Shown here piece after piece: positions 32,182 to 40,657 of a stretch of DNA of 63,844 nucleotides. Origin of the DNA: Halococcus hamelinensis 100A6. Lineage in GTDB: Archaea; Halobacteriota; Halobacteria; Halobacteriales; Halococcaceae. The notes below the pieces were generated by a model. That model was not told the origin of the DNA, did not search any database, and worked only from the letters and a program-made list of their open reading frames with translations. Position numbers and translations under genes: made by a program. Where the stretch lies: NCBI RefSeq assembly GCF_000336675.1, contig NZ_AOMB01000022.1:72306-136149 (forward strand). Reading direction: 5' to 3'. Positions within the stretch are counted from its first letter, which is position 1. The number at the start of each line of letters is the position of its first letter.

Positions 32182-32948
32182 GCCAGGTCGAGGGTGGGGC
32201 CAACGCGGACCGCCAGTGGGTACGGATCGACGAAACGATCCCGAAGTGGGGGCTGGTGAGTCGACCGCTGACCACCCTGCGGGAACGTGAGCTGGTCGTC
32301 GACCCCGCTGGCGACGACGAGGGGTCGGGAACGGCGGACGACCCGCTCGCGACGATTCAGGAGGCGTTCAACCGGCTTCCCGTCTTCGTCCAGCACGACA
32401 CCACGATACGCGTCCGGCCGGGGACGTACACCGACGAAGATCCGGCGATCCACACGGGGCCGCTCGTCCAGAAGGCCCAGTCGACGCTCCGTCTCCTCGG
32501 TGACCCCGACGACCCCGAACGCGTCGCGGTCGGGTCGGGTATCAACTCGACGTACGCGGGCAAGCAGTCCCACTACTCGATCGAGGGGGTCGCCTTCGAC
32601 GGGCTCTCGCAGTTCGCCGGGCCGGTCGACCTCCGGGACTGCGTCCTCCACGGCAACGGCGACGCCGCGATCTCGGGGAAGAACGGGCGCGTCTTCGCCA
32701 AACGGTGTCGGATCGGCTCGCCCGACGACCGCTATGCGATCTGGAGCACGCTGATGGAGTCCTACGGGCTGGTGAACTGCCACCTCACGGCGAGCGAGGC
32801 CGCGATACGCGCCAACGGTCCCGGAACACACCGGCTCTCGGGGAGCTGCTCGGTCGACGCGCCGACCGCGTTCGACGCCGATTCGGGGTCGATGATACTC
32901 GACGGCGAGGACCTCTACGTCGGCGGGCGGCGCTACACACCGGACTGA
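32178..32948 (+). CDS. Right-handed beta-helix (DUF1565-like) protein
   Basis: The 256-residue protein starts with GTG at 32178, overlapping the previous stop (GTGA). After 35 residues it has the typical opening of parallel beta-helix proteins: VDPAGDDEGSGTADDP, then ATIQEAFNRLP. Repeated short strands follow (LRLLGDPDD, IEGVAFDG, LRDCVLHGNG, VFAKRCRIG, LVNCHLTAS). Members are pectin-lyase-like, but no catalytic acids are evident and no signal peptide is present, so it may be cytoplasmic or misexported. Function unknown. Confidence 0.72.
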   Translation: MSQVEGGANADRQWVRIDETIPKWGLVSRPLTTLRERELVVDPAGDDEGSGTADDPLATIQEAFNRLPVFVQHDTTIRVRPGTYTDEDPAIHTGPLVQKAQSTLRLLGDPDDPERVAVGSGINSTYAGKQSHYSIEGVAFDGLSQFAGPVDLRDCVLHGNGDAAISGKNGRVFAKRCRIGSPDDRYAIWSTLMESYGLVNCHLTASEAAIRANGPGTHRLSGSCSVDAPTAFDADSGSMILDGEDLYVGGRRYTPD

Positions 32949-32990
32949 CCGTCGTGGGTCGCGGGTCGGTCGTCGTTTGTCGGTTATCGG

Positions 32991-33953
32991 TTATCGGCCG
33001 TAGTCCGCGTCGCCCGTGCCGCCGGTGAGCGCGCTGGCGAGCGCGCCCTCGACCACCACGTCGTCGCCGAGCGAGGTGAGCCGGATCTCGGGGACGTTGG
33101 TCATCACGAGGTCGTCGAGGCGCTCGCGCATCGGGTCGACGACCCGGGCCTCGTTGTTGAGCGCGACCGCGCCGCCGACCGACACCACGAGCGGCGCGTA
33201 GGCGTGGACGATGTCCGCCATCCCCAGCGCGTTCCAGTCGGCGAGCCGGCCGACGACGTGGTTCGCGAACTCGTCGTCGTCGTTCTCGAAGACGTCCACC
33301 GCGGTGAACCCCTCCGTCTCGATCGGGAGGGCGGTCTCGGGCTGGCCCTCGTCGTCCCAGAGCAGGCGGGCGTACTCGGGGATGTTGGTGCCCGCACAGT
33401 AGGCCTCCCAGTGGCCCTCCTTGCCACAGCCGCAGTCCATTCGTCCTTTGGGATCGACGGTGAGGTGGCCGGCCTCGCCGGCGTTGCCGTCCCACCCTCC
33501 GAGAATGTTGCCGTCGACCGCGACGCCCGCGCCGATCCCCGAGGAGATCGTGAGGTAGACCATGTCGTCGGGGTTGCGCTCGGCGTGGTAGCGCTCGCCG
33601 ATGACGCCCGCGGCGACGTCCTTGTGGAGGTAGACCTCCTCGGTGTCGAGGAGGTTCGAGACGGGGCCACGGAGGGGGACCTCGCCGACGGGGATGTTGG
33701 TCGGCTCGACGAGCCCCTCGGTGAGGTCGAGGCGGCCGGCGGCGGCGATGCCGACCGCCGTTATCGCCGTCGGGTCGACGCCCGCCGCGTCCGTCGCTTC
33801 GCGGAGGCTTTCGAGGATCGCCTCGGTGACCGCGAGCCCGTTCGGTCCCCGCGGGGCCTCGCGTCTGTCGGACCCGTCGATGTTCCCGTCCGCGTCGGCG
33901 ACGACTACCCGGAGATTCGTGCCACCGAGGTCGACGCCGGCGTAGCTCGCCAT
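32991..33953 (-). CDS. ROK-family sugar kinase
   Basis: The 320-residue protein is a ROK kinase, probably a glucokinase or related hexose kinase. GVDLGGTNLRVVVAD (6-20) is the phosphate-1 motif. GHLTVDP leads to the zinc site with His of GEAGHL and Cys in MDCGCGKEGHWEAYCAG. ISSGIGAGVAVDG and VSVGGAVALN are also family motifs. It is not next to sugar transport genes, so the substrate is inferred only from the family. It is divergent from an SDR gene. Confidence 0.88.
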   Translation of the reverse strand: MASYAGVDLGGTNLRVVVADADGNIDGSDRREAPRGPNGLAVTEAILESLREATDAAGVDPTAITAVGIAAAGRLDLTEGLVEPTNIPVGEVPLRGPVSNLLDTEEVYLHKDVAAGVIGERYHAERNPDDMVYLTISSGIGAGVAVDGNILGGWDGNAGEAGHLTVDPKGRMDCGCGKEGHWEAYCAGTNIPEYARLLWDDEGQPETALPIETEGFTAVDVFENDDDEFANHVVGRLADWNALGMADIVHAYAPLVVSVGGAVALNNEARVVDPMRERLDDLVMTNVPEIRLTSLGDDVVVEGALASALTGGTGDADYGR

Positions 33954-34078
33954 AGTTCGATCGTGCGGGCCGACGACTTAGTTCATCACGGTTCGTCGCC
34001 GGGGGTGTCACGTGCTTGCACGTTCGACGAGGTGGCCGCGTTCGGGCCACGTATGGTTCTCGGGGATCGATCGGTGAC

Positions 34079-34816
34079 ATGATCGAACCCGACCTCTCGG
34101 GGCGGACGGCACTGGTGACGGGCAGCGCGAAAGGTGTCGGGCGCGAACTGCTCCTCTCGTTGGCCGAGCGCGGCGCGTCGGTCGCGGTCCACTACCACAC
34201 CAGCCCCGACGCGGCCGAGGAGGTCGCGAGCGCTGCGCGCGAGCACGACGTCGAGGCCACAACGGTGCAGGGCGACGTCACCGACCCCAGTGCCGTCGAC
34301 GAGCTGTTCTCGGCGGTTGAGGCCGACCTCGGGAGCGTAGAGGTCCTCGTCAACAACGTGGGAGCGTTCGCGCCAACACACTGGGAGGCGATCGACTTCG
34401 AGACGTGGAACCTGGTGCTCGAAACCAACCTCAACGGGACGTACCTCTGTTCGAAGCGGGCGCTGCCGGGGATGCGCGAGAACGACTGGGGCCGTATCGT
34501 CAACGTGGGCTACGCGAGTGCGGACCGGCTGTTGGTCGCGCCGAAGAACTTCCCGTACTTCGTCGCCAAGGCGGGGGTCGTGATGTTCACGCGGATGCTC
34601 GCCGCCGACACCCAGGACACCGGGATCACAGCCAACGCGATCTCGCCGTACGTGGTCCAGAACTCCGAGGTGTTTCCCGAGGACCTCCCGCGCGGCCGTC
34701 CGGCGTCGTTCGACGACATGTCCCAGGCGATGTTGGTCTTCCTCGAAGAGGGAAGCGATTACCTGAGTGGGCAGAACCTCGCCGTCGACGGCGGCTGGCG
34801 ACCCGAACGGGTCTGA
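34079..34816 (+). CDS. Short-chain dehydrogenase/reductase
   Basis: The 245-residue protein is a classical SDR. TGSAKGVG (about 15-22) binds the cofactor, NNVGAFAP follows strand 4, and YFVAK holds the catalytic Tyr and Lys, with Ser 13 residues before the Tyr (GYAS). The C-terminal GQNLAVDGGWRPERV is typical of 3-oxoacyl-ACP reductase-like SDRs. ATG 34079 is chosen from the domain start. The substrate is unknown. A dispersed non-coding element follows it. Confidence 0.88.
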   Translation: MIEPDLSGRTALVTGSAKGVGRELLLSLAERGASVAVHYHTSPDAAEEVASAAREHDVEATTVQGDVTDPSAVDELFSAVEADLGSVEVLVNNVGAFAPTHWEAIDFETWNLVLETNLNGTYLCSKRALPGMRENDWGRIVNVGYASADRLLVAPKNFPYFVAKAGVVMFTRMLAADTQDTGITANAISPYVVQNSEVFPEDLPRGRPASFDDMSQAMLVFLEEGSDYLSGQNLAVDGGWRPERV

Positions 34817-34924
34817 GGAGCAGCGAGATCGGTTGCCGCCCGGCGATGGTAGCGGCACGGTTGTGGAGCGGCGCGGTCGCGGTGCGGTTGCCGCGGCCTC
34901 CGGTGGTAGTCGCGGTTCCTGGTG

Positions 34925-35112
34925 GATGAAGGGCGAACGAACCCCGGAGGGGTGAGTGAGGGCTTCGGCGGAGTCGGTGCTGTGCGGTTTGCGGTCGTGG
35001 GTCCGTTAGTCGTTGTACCGCGAGTGAGGCCGCAGGCCGAACGAGCGGCCTTTTTAGTCCAGGTTTTTCAAGGAGCGGTGCGCGAAGCGCACCCGACGCA
35101 GAAAAAAGTGGG
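34925..35112 (+). repeat. Dispersed non-coding element, copy A
   Basis: The 298-bp gap 34817-35114 has no gene. Its first part is CGGTTG-rich low-complexity sequence. Then come GAGGGCTTC (34958-34966), GGTGCTGTGCGG (34976-34987), TTGTACCGCGA (35013-35023), GGCCTTTTTAGTCCAGG and TTTTT, a perfect 7-bp hairpin GGTGCGC-gaa-GCGCACC (35077-35093), and AAAAAAGTGGG. The same blocks, in the same order, lie inverted at 10276-10560. Here the element separates two convergent genes, and its T-run and A-run could end both transcripts. Confidence 0.62.
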
Positions 35113-35114
35113 CT

Positions 35115-35510
35115 TTAGAACGCGTCGCCGTCGACCGAGATGTCGGCGTGGAGCTCCTCTTTGAGTGCGGAGTGGACGTGACAGATCTCCTCGCCGGTCT
35201 CGACGAGCGTGTCCTCGTCGCCGTCGATGTCGGCCTCGACGCGCATGTCGAAGCGGATGGCGGAGAGGTCGTCGTCGTCGTCGAGGTCGGCCTCGGCGTC
35301 GATCTCGACCTTCCCGAGGTCGTCGTAGTCGTTCTGCTGGGCACCGACGCGGAACGCCGGGATGTAACACGAGGCGTAGTCGGCCACGAGCGTCTGGTTC
35401 GGGTCGGGGCCGTTCTCGTTGGTGGCGTCGATGGTGAGTTCGAACTCGCCGACGCGGCTGGTGGTCGAGAACCCTTCTTCGGACGTACTGCTGACGGTGA
35501 TGTCTGCCAT
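35115..35510 (-). CDS. OsmC/Ohr-family protein
   Basis: The 131-residue protein is an OsmC-type thiol peroxidase that reduces organic hydroperoxides. The redox Cys are Cys48 (ADYASCYIPAF) and Cys110 (EEICHVHSAL), both in their usual helices. The extra acidic loop (EADLDDDDD) is a haloarchaeal feature. A minus-strand TTACG about 28 bp upstream may be its TATA box. It is convergent with the SDR gene. Confidence 0.89.
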   Translation of the reverse strand: MADITVSSTSEEGFSTTSRVGEFELTIDATNENGPDPNQTLVADYASCYIPAFRVGAQQNDYDDLGKVEIDAEADLDDDDDLSAIRFDMRVEADIDGDEDTLVETGEEICHVHSALKEELHADISVDGDAF

Positions 35511-35621
35511 TGCGCTCGCGGGTTGGGTTGCCGGCGACGTAAGCCTGTCCCACTCGTGTGCGTGGCGGTCCCTGTCCCACGGAGGACCGGGACGGTCGAG
35601 GGTGGGGCGGTCGAAAGCGGT

Positions 35622-36332
35622 TCAGTCGAGGGTGAACGAGCCGTCGTCGTCGAGGACGTGGACCTCGCTGTCGGCGGCGCGTTCGTCGACCGCGTCGGCG
35701 AACGCCTCGGGGTCGGCTTCGAGCGGCGGCATCGTGTCGTAGTGCATCGGGAAGACGTGCGGCGCGTCGAGCCAGTCGGCCGCGATCGAGGCCTGCCAGA
35801 TCCCCATCGTGAAGTGGTCGCCCATCGGGAGCGCGACCGCGTCGGGCTGGAGGAACGGGCTGATTACGTCACGCATCTCGGGCATCAGACCGGTGTCGCC
35901 GGCGTGGTAGAACGACGTGCCGGTGCCGTCGGGGCCCGGCTGGTCGTCACTCACGAGGACACCCGTCGGCATCCCGAGTTCGTACTCGTAGTCCATTCCG
36001 ATGCCGTTGGTGTGGTCGGCGCGATGCATCGTGACGTAGGCGTCGTCGCACTCGACGGTGCCGCCGATGTTCATGCCGATCGTCTCGGCGACCCCGAACT
36101 CCGCCTCGACGTAGGCCGCGAGCTCGGGGGTGGCGACCACCGTCGCGTCGGCGAACTCGCCGACGTCGGCGATGTGGTCGGCGTGGCCGTGGGTGAGCAC
36201 GACGTAGTCGGGTTCGTCGATGTCCGCCGGCTCCTTCGACGTGTGCGGGTTGTCGAAGAACGGGTCGATCAGGAGACTGGTGTCGCCGACCTCGACGTAC
36301 CACGTCGAGTGGCCGTGCCAGGTGAGTTCCAT
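35622..36332 (-). CDS. UPF0173-type metal-dependent hydrolase (MBL fold)
   Basis: The 236-residue metallo-beta-lactamase-fold protein has [13 protein letters not shown] (HxHxDH, about 46-58), then [19 protein letters not shown] and [10 protein letters not shown], the remaining metal ligands. It starts [16 protein letters not shown], typical of UPF0173/UlaG-like hydrolases. The substrate is unknown. ATG 36332 fits the family start. A short palindrome GTGAAcaaTTCAC (36380-36392) lies upstream of its promoter region. Confidence 0.88.
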   Translation of the reverse strand: MELTWHGHSTWYVEVGDTSLLIDPFFDNPHTSKEPADIDEPDYVVLTHGHADHIADVGEFADATVVATPELAAYVEAEFGVAETIGMNIGGTVECDDAYVTMHRADHTNGIGMDYEYELGMPTGVLVSDDQPGPDGTGTSFYHAGDTGLMPEMRDVISPFLQPDAVALPMGDHFTMGIWQASIAADWLDAPHVFPMHYDTMPPLEADPEAFADAVDERAADSEVHVLDDDGSFTLD

Positions 36333-36413
36333 TGCAGTCCCCGATACTCGCGCGGCACACTTAGTTGTGCGGCGGGCGTGTGAACAATTCACGCGGCGGG
36401 TTTCGACGCTCCG

Positions 36414-37157
36414 TCAGGGGTCGTCCCGGCGGTTCTCGTCGGGGCTGGCCCTGCGGCGCTCCGCTTCGAGCCCGCGGATCTGCCGGAGGTAGTAGAGCAC
36501 GCCGACGAGGGCGACGACCACGAGTACCGCCAGCCCGCCTGCGAAGATGTAGAGGTCGCGCTGGAGGTAGTACCGGACGGCCACGCTATCGCTCTCGACG
36601 TTCTCCCAGTGGATGCGGACGTGGCCCGAGGCGGTGCGCTCGGTCTCGTAGTCGCCCGGATCCACTCGCGCGAGCGGTTCGTAGTCGACCCGCATTCCCT
36701 TCGGGATCGTGACCGCGTAGCTCCCGGGGACGAACGTCTGGGTCACGAACTGCTTGCCCTGGGCCGAGGCCTCGAACGCGACCCGTCCGTCACGTGCCGG
36801 GAGGTCGATCACCGTTCGCTCCTGTTCGTTGGTCGCGTTGAGTTTCGGCGAGGCCGCCGTCACTACGCTGCCGTTGGGGTACTGAAACTTGAGCGCCGAG
36901 ATGGCGAGCGGCCGGTCGCGCTGGAGGCCGTCGCGACGATGGACCACGAACTCGGAGCGATTGTCGACGCGGTAGACCGCCTCGTAGCTCCCGCCGGTGA
37001 TGTTGATAGAGGCGTTGACGTCCGTGTTCCAGCCGTAGCTCTCGTTCTGGGTGAGCGCGTCCTGATTCGCGGGGCTCGGCCCGAACGCGGATGTACAGCC
37101 CGCGAGCGCGACGAACGCGAACAGGAGGACGAATCCGAGCGCTCGCCGTCGGGTCAT
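36414..37157 (-). CDS. DUF5803-like lipoprotein
   Basis: The 247-residue protein has a signal peptide with lipobox LAGC at residues 18-21, an extracytoplasmic beta-rich domain with many Asn/Thr/Asp, and a C-terminal membrane helix (about 202-224) followed by a charged cytoplasmic tail. It resembles the haloarchaeal DUF5803 family. The function is unknown. Its ATG overlaps the stop of the DUF2110 gene by 4 nt, placing it third in the TFE-DUF2110-lipoprotein unit. Confidence 0.75.
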   Translation of the reverse strand: MTRRRALGFVLLFAFVALAGCTSAFGPSPANQDALTQNESYGWNTDVNASINITGGSYEAVYRVDNRSEFVVHRRDGLQRDRPLAISALKFQYPNGSVVTAASPKLNATNEQERTVIDLPARDGRVAFEASAQGKQFVTQTFVPGSYAVTIPKGMRVDYEPLARVDPGDYETERTASGHVRIHWENVESDSVAVRYYLQRDLYIFAGGLAVLVVVALVGVLYYLRQIRGLEAERRRASPDENRRDDP

Positions 37158-37819
37158 GCGACGACGCAGAGGAGTTCGGCCGGGAGGTAGCTCCCGATGC
37201 TCGCGAGCAGCCCCGGCGGGTCGGTCCCGTCGGCACAGACGATGCTCTGTTCGAGCAGGCCGAGCCGTTCGACGGTGATGATGTCCTGGGCGTGACCCGC
37301 CCGGTTCACCGTCGCGCGGGTCTCGCCGCGCGTCGCGCTGTTGACGTTGACCCGACCGGCCCCCCGCGACCACTCGTAGAGCCGGTCGCGCTCCTCGTCG
37401 GCCAGCCGGTTGGGCTCGCCGGAGACGAACTTCAGGGGGAGATGCTGGACCAACCCGTATCGCGTTCGGATCTGGTCGGGCGTTCCGGGACCCAGGCCGA
37501 GTTGGTCGCTCGGGATCCGAACCTCCTCGCCCGCATCCAGCACTAGTCCCTCCTCGTCCCAGCGTTCGAGGGTGCCGGTGTAGACGTCGCCCGCTTCGAA
37601 CTCGGGGGTGATCGCGCCCCACTCCTCGTGGAGGACGTTCCTGGCGACGGTCTCGTCCTCGCCCGACACCGTGACGCTCGGGAAGTCGTCGTGGCGGAGC
37701 CCGACCTCGTACTCGACCGCGAGGTCGCCGATGGCGTTCTCGACCAGCGACCGGAGACCGTCCAGCGCACGCTCGCGGGCGTCGCCCTCGACGTAACACT
37801 TGGTGGCGAGAACGACCAT
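37154..37819 (-). CDS. DUF2110 family protein
   Basis: The 221-residue protein matches DUF2110, an archaeal family with an OB/S1-like middle: FEAGDVYTGTLERWDEEGLVLDAGEEVRIP (about 75-104, in two parts). This suggests RNA or nucleic-acid binding. It starts with the ATG whose first base is the last base of the TFE stop (TGATG), so it is translated right after TFE. That neighbourhood links it to transcription, but no role has been shown here. Confidence 0.82.
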   Translation of the reverse strand: MVVLATKCYVEGDARERALDGLRSLVENAIGDLAVEYEVGLRHDDFPSVTVSGEDETVARNVLHEEWGAITPEFEAGDVYTGTLERWDEEGLVLDAGEEVRIPSDQLGLGPGTPDQIRTRYGLVQHLPLKFVSGEPNRLADEERDRLYEWSRGAGRVNVNSATRGETRATVNRAGHAQDIITVERLGLLEQSIVCADGTDPPGLLASIGSYLPAELLCVVA

Positions 37820-38337
37820 CAGGCGGGGACGTTGAGTTCGGACCGGAGCCGATCGATGCGGGTGTCCATCCCCTCGATCAGCTGGTCGTTGTCGAGCGAT
37901 TCGAGCTCGGAGCCACACTGGGGGCACTCGAAGCCGAACTCCATGGCCTCCTCGAACTCGAAGCGGATCGAGTCGGTCTGACAGAGGAAGAACTCGTGGG
38001 TCCGCTCGTACTCCCGGCGCTCTTCGAGCGCGTCGAGCAGCCGTTCCATCTCGTCCCGGAGGTTCTCGGGGATCGACTCGTACTCGAACGTCCAGAGGTA
38101 GGTCAACCAGCCCGAATCCTCGTCGCGGAGCCGGCGGTAGCTCGCGAGGTCGTTCTCGTAGAGGATGAACAGCGCGCGCCGGACGTCGTTGAGTTCGAGG
38201 TCGAGCTCCTCGGCGAGCTCCTCGTCGGTGACCTCGCCGTCGGGCGGGGCGGCGGCGACGGGCATTCCCCGCGGGCCGACGAGCTCGTGGAGATAGGTCT
38301 GCACTACCGGATCAGAAAGGAGGTCCTCGAACGCCAT
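37819..38337 (-). CDS. tfe: Transcription factor E (TFE/TFIIE-alpha)
   Basis: The 172-residue protein stabilises the open promoter complex with TBP, TFB and RNA polymerase. The N-terminal winged helix (about 1-100) includes EVTDEELAEELDLELNDVRRALF. The C-terminal ribbon reads FFLCQTDSIRF, then FECPQCGSEL: the first pair has Cys then Asp at the position where the usual CxxC motif has its second Cys. One zinc ligand is therefore missing or replaced by Asp. It heads a TFE-DUF2110-lipoprotein operon. Confidence 0.92.
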   Translation of the reverse strand: MAFEDLLSDPVVQTYLHELVGPRGMPVAAAPPDGEVTDEELAEELDLELNDVRRALFILYENDLASYRRLRDEDSGWLTYLWTFEYESIPENLRDEMERLLDALEERREYERTHEFFLCQTDSIRFEFEEAMEFGFECPQCGSELESLDNDQLIEGMDTRIDRLRSELNVPA

Positions 38338-38376
38338 TTGGCCCTATTCGGGCACGGGGGCGGGTAAACCCATCGT

Positions 38377-38922
38377 TCACTCCCCGTTGTCGGTCGGCTC
38401 GACGCGCTTGCCGCGGGCCTTCGGTACCACCCGGCACTCGGCGTCCGTCCACTCGCGGTCGAGTTCGCGGCCCTCGAAGAGCCGGTCGAGGAACACCGCG
38501 AGCGAGGCCACCTCCGAGTGGGGCTGGTTGGTGACGGCGACGTTGTAGTCGGCGGCCTCGTAGACGTCGAAGGAGACCTTTTCCGCCCCCACTACGACGA
38601 GCAGCGGCTGATCACGGTGGCTGTTCCTGATCTCGGCCTCCACCTCCTCCACCGGGAGGCCGTACATCGTGAGATGGACGACGGGGCCCGGGAACTCCTC
38701 CAGCAACGGACGGTAGGCGTCGGTGACCTCGACCTCGAACGGGCCGCCGAAGCGTTCGGTGATGTCGGCGACGGTCTCCTCGGGGCCGGCGGCCTCGCCC
38801 GCGAAGACCACCCGGTCGGCCCCCAGGGCACGGGCGGTGAGCCCTACGTGCGAACTCATCCGCTCGTCGCGACCCGGCCGGTGGCCGAGCCGGAGTACGT
38901 GGACCGCGGGTTCGTCCTGCAT
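38377..38922 (-). CDS. trm56: tRNA (cytidine(56)-2'-O)-methyltransferase
   Basis: The 181-residue SPOUT-class enzyme methylates C56 in the T-loop of archaeal tRNAs. VLRLGHRPGRDERMSSHVGL (about 7-26) and ARALGADRV are the family signature; VHLTMYG, LLVVVGAEKVSFDVYE and YNVAVTNQPHSEVASLAVFL form the SAM-binding trefoil knot. ATG 38922 gives the family N-terminus. It starts 1 bp after the stop of the DsbA-like gene on the same strand, so they are probably co-transcribed. Confidence 0.92.
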   Translation of the reverse strand: MQDEPAVHVLRLGHRPGRDERMSSHVGLTARALGADRVVFAGEAAGPEETVADITERFGGPFEVEVTDAYRPLLEEFPGPVVHLTMYGLPVEEVEAEIRNSHRDQPLLVVVGAEKVSFDVYEAADYNVAVTNQPHSEVASLAVFLDRLFEGRELDREWTDAECRVVPKARGKRVEPTDNGE

Positions 38923-38923
38923 C

Positions 38924-39625
38924 TCACTGCGCGGAATCGATCGCCGAACTGATCGCGTCGACGGTCGGGTCCACCGGCGTTCCGTTGACGAACACCGCCG
39001 GCGTCCCCTCGACACCGTTTTGCATCCCCTGCTGTTTGTCGTTCGCGATGGTTTGCTCGAATCGGCGGTTCGTCGCGGCGTTCCTGACCCGGTCCGCACC
39101 GAGCCCGGTCTCCTCGCCGAGCGACGCGTAGAACTCCGGGCCCAGCGAACTCTGGTTCGCGAACAGCTGGTCGAGGTAGGTCCAGAAGGCCTCGTCGCCG
39201 GCGAGCGCCTGTGCGGCGCGGGCGGCGTTCGCGGCGGTGTAGGAGGCGGGCTCGTCGACCGGGATCGGGAAGTCGTGGTGCTCGTAGCGGATGTCGTTCG
39301 AGTCGATGTAGCTGCTCTGGATCTCCGGGACGACGTTCTGTACGTACTCCTGGCAGTGCGGACAGGCGAAGTCCTCGTAGGCCGCCACGGTCACGCCGGC
39401 GTTCGGGTCGCCCTTGAGGGGTGCATCGAGCGGCTGACTAACCGAGAGACCGCCGCTCGCGTTGTAGTCGGGCAGGTCCGAATCCGCGCTCGCGGAGCCG
39501 CCGCCCAGGCCGAGACAGCCCGCGAGGGACGTGACGGCGACCCCGCTCGCGGCGAGCAGCATCCGGCGGCGGGTCGATGTCGATGGGTCCCTCGTTCGGT
39601 CCGACGGCCCGCGGTTCCGGTCCAT
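38924..39625 (-). CDS. DsbA-like thioredoxin-fold lipoprotein
   Basis: The 233-residue protein has a twin-arginine signal (STRRRMLLAASGVAVTSLAG, then Cys) with a lipobox, so it is a Tat-exported lipoprotein. The thioredoxin-fold domain has CPHC in AYEDFACPHCQEYV and the cis-proline region VEGTPAVFVNG, as in DsbA/DsbG-type proteins that form or repair disulphides. A minus-strand TTTATG lies about 27 bp before the ATG. It is divergent from the epimerase gene. Confidence 0.9.
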   Translation of the reverse strand: MDRNRGPSDRTRDPSTSTRRRMLLAASGVAVTSLAGCLGLGGGSASADSDLPDYNASGGLSVSQPLDAPLKGDPNAGVTVAAYEDFACPHCQEYVQNVVPEIQSSYIDSNDIRYEHHDFPIPVDEPASYTAANAARAAQALAGDEAFWTYLDQLFANQSSLGPEFYASLGEETGLGADRVRNAATNRRFEQTIANDKQQGMQNGVEGTPAVFVNGTPVDPTVDAISSAIDSAQ

Positions 39626-39727
39626 TGGTTGACCAATACGTCCCGGCGCGCATAAATCCCGCGACCCGCGGCGGATCCGGGCCGCTGGGACCGCAAGAGC
39701 CATACTCCACGACTCGGCATTCGGGAC

Positions 39728-40657
39728 ATGAACCTCACCGACAAACGGGTGCTCATCACGGGCGGGGCGGGACTCGTCGGCTCCCACCTCGCGGGTCGGC
39801 TTCTCGACGACAACGAGGTCGTGGTGGCCGACGACTGCTCGAAGGGCGACCGTGAACGGGTTCCCGAGGGAGCCGAGTTCGTCGAGGCCGACATGACAAG
39901 CGAGGACGATGTCGCCGAGGCTATCACTTCGGACCTCGATTGTGTCTTCCACTTCGCGGCCTACACCGACACCAACTACGCGGACCCGCGCCGGCTCTTC
40001 GAGGAGAACGGCGCGATGACCTACAACGTCCTCGAACGCATGGACGAGGTCGGCGTCTCGAACGTCGCCTTCACCTCCTCCTCGACCGTCTACGGGGAGG
40101 CACCGATGCCGACCCCCGAGGACCACGCGCCGCTCGAACCTATCTCGATCTACGGCGCGAGCAAGCTCGCCGACGAGGGCCTCCTCTCGACCTACGCTCA
40201 CTCCCACGGTTTCACCGTCTGGCTCTACCGCTTCGCCAACATCGTCGGCCCGAACCAGCGCGGCAACGTCGTCCCCGACTTCATCGAAAAGCTCGACGAG
40301 AACCCCGACGAACTGGAGATCCTCGGGGACGGTCGTCAGGAGAAGTCCTACCTCCACGTCTCGGACTGTGTCGAGGCGGTCCGTCACGTCGTGGAGAGTA
40401 CTGATAAACCGATGAACACCTACAACCTCGGGACGCGAACCACGACCTCGGTGACGGATATCGCCGACATCGTGGCCGACGAGATGGGGGTCGACCCCGA
40501 GTACTCCTACACCGGCGGCGACCGTGGCTGGACCGGCGACGTCCCGAAGATGCGCCTCGCAGTCGAGAAGCTCACCGACCTCGGCTACGAGCCCGAACTG
40601 TCGAGCGACGAGGCGGTCCGGCGCGGCGCGCGCGAACTCATCGACGAGATCACTTAG
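39728..40657 (+). CDS. NAD-dependent sugar-nucleotide epimerase/dehydratase
   Basis: The 309-residue protein is an extended SDR like UDP-glucose 4-epimerase. VLITGGAGLVGSHLAGRLL (9-27) binds NAD, SSTVYGEAPMP holds the Ser, and YGASK (about 140-144) holds the catalytic Tyr and Lys. RFANIVGPNQRGNVVPDFI and the closing WTGDVPKMRLAVEKL are also family segments. It may make nucleotide sugars for glycosylation. Its TAG overlaps the stop of the convergent BsuPI-like gene (TTAG). Confidence 0.9.
   Translation: MNLTDKRVLITGGAGLVGSHLAGRLLDDNEVVVADDCSKGDRERVPEGAEFVEADMTSEDDVAEAITSDLDCVFHFAAYTDTNYADPRRLFEENGAMTYNVLERMDEVGVSNVAFTSSSTVYGEAPMPTPEDHAPLEPISIYGASKLADEGLLSTYAHSHGFTVWLYRFANIVGPNQRGNVVPDFIEKLDENPDELEILGDGRQEKSYLHVSDCVEAVRHVVESTDKPMNTYNLGTRTTTSVTDIADIVADEMGVDPEYSYTGGDRGWTGDVPKMRLAVEKLTDLGYEPELSSDEAVRRGARELIDEIT

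Noticed and set aside
34817..35114. An insertion sequence or integrase attachment site
   Set aside because: There is no transposase or integrase gene and no flanking target duplication that I can see; only the dispersed blocks are shared.
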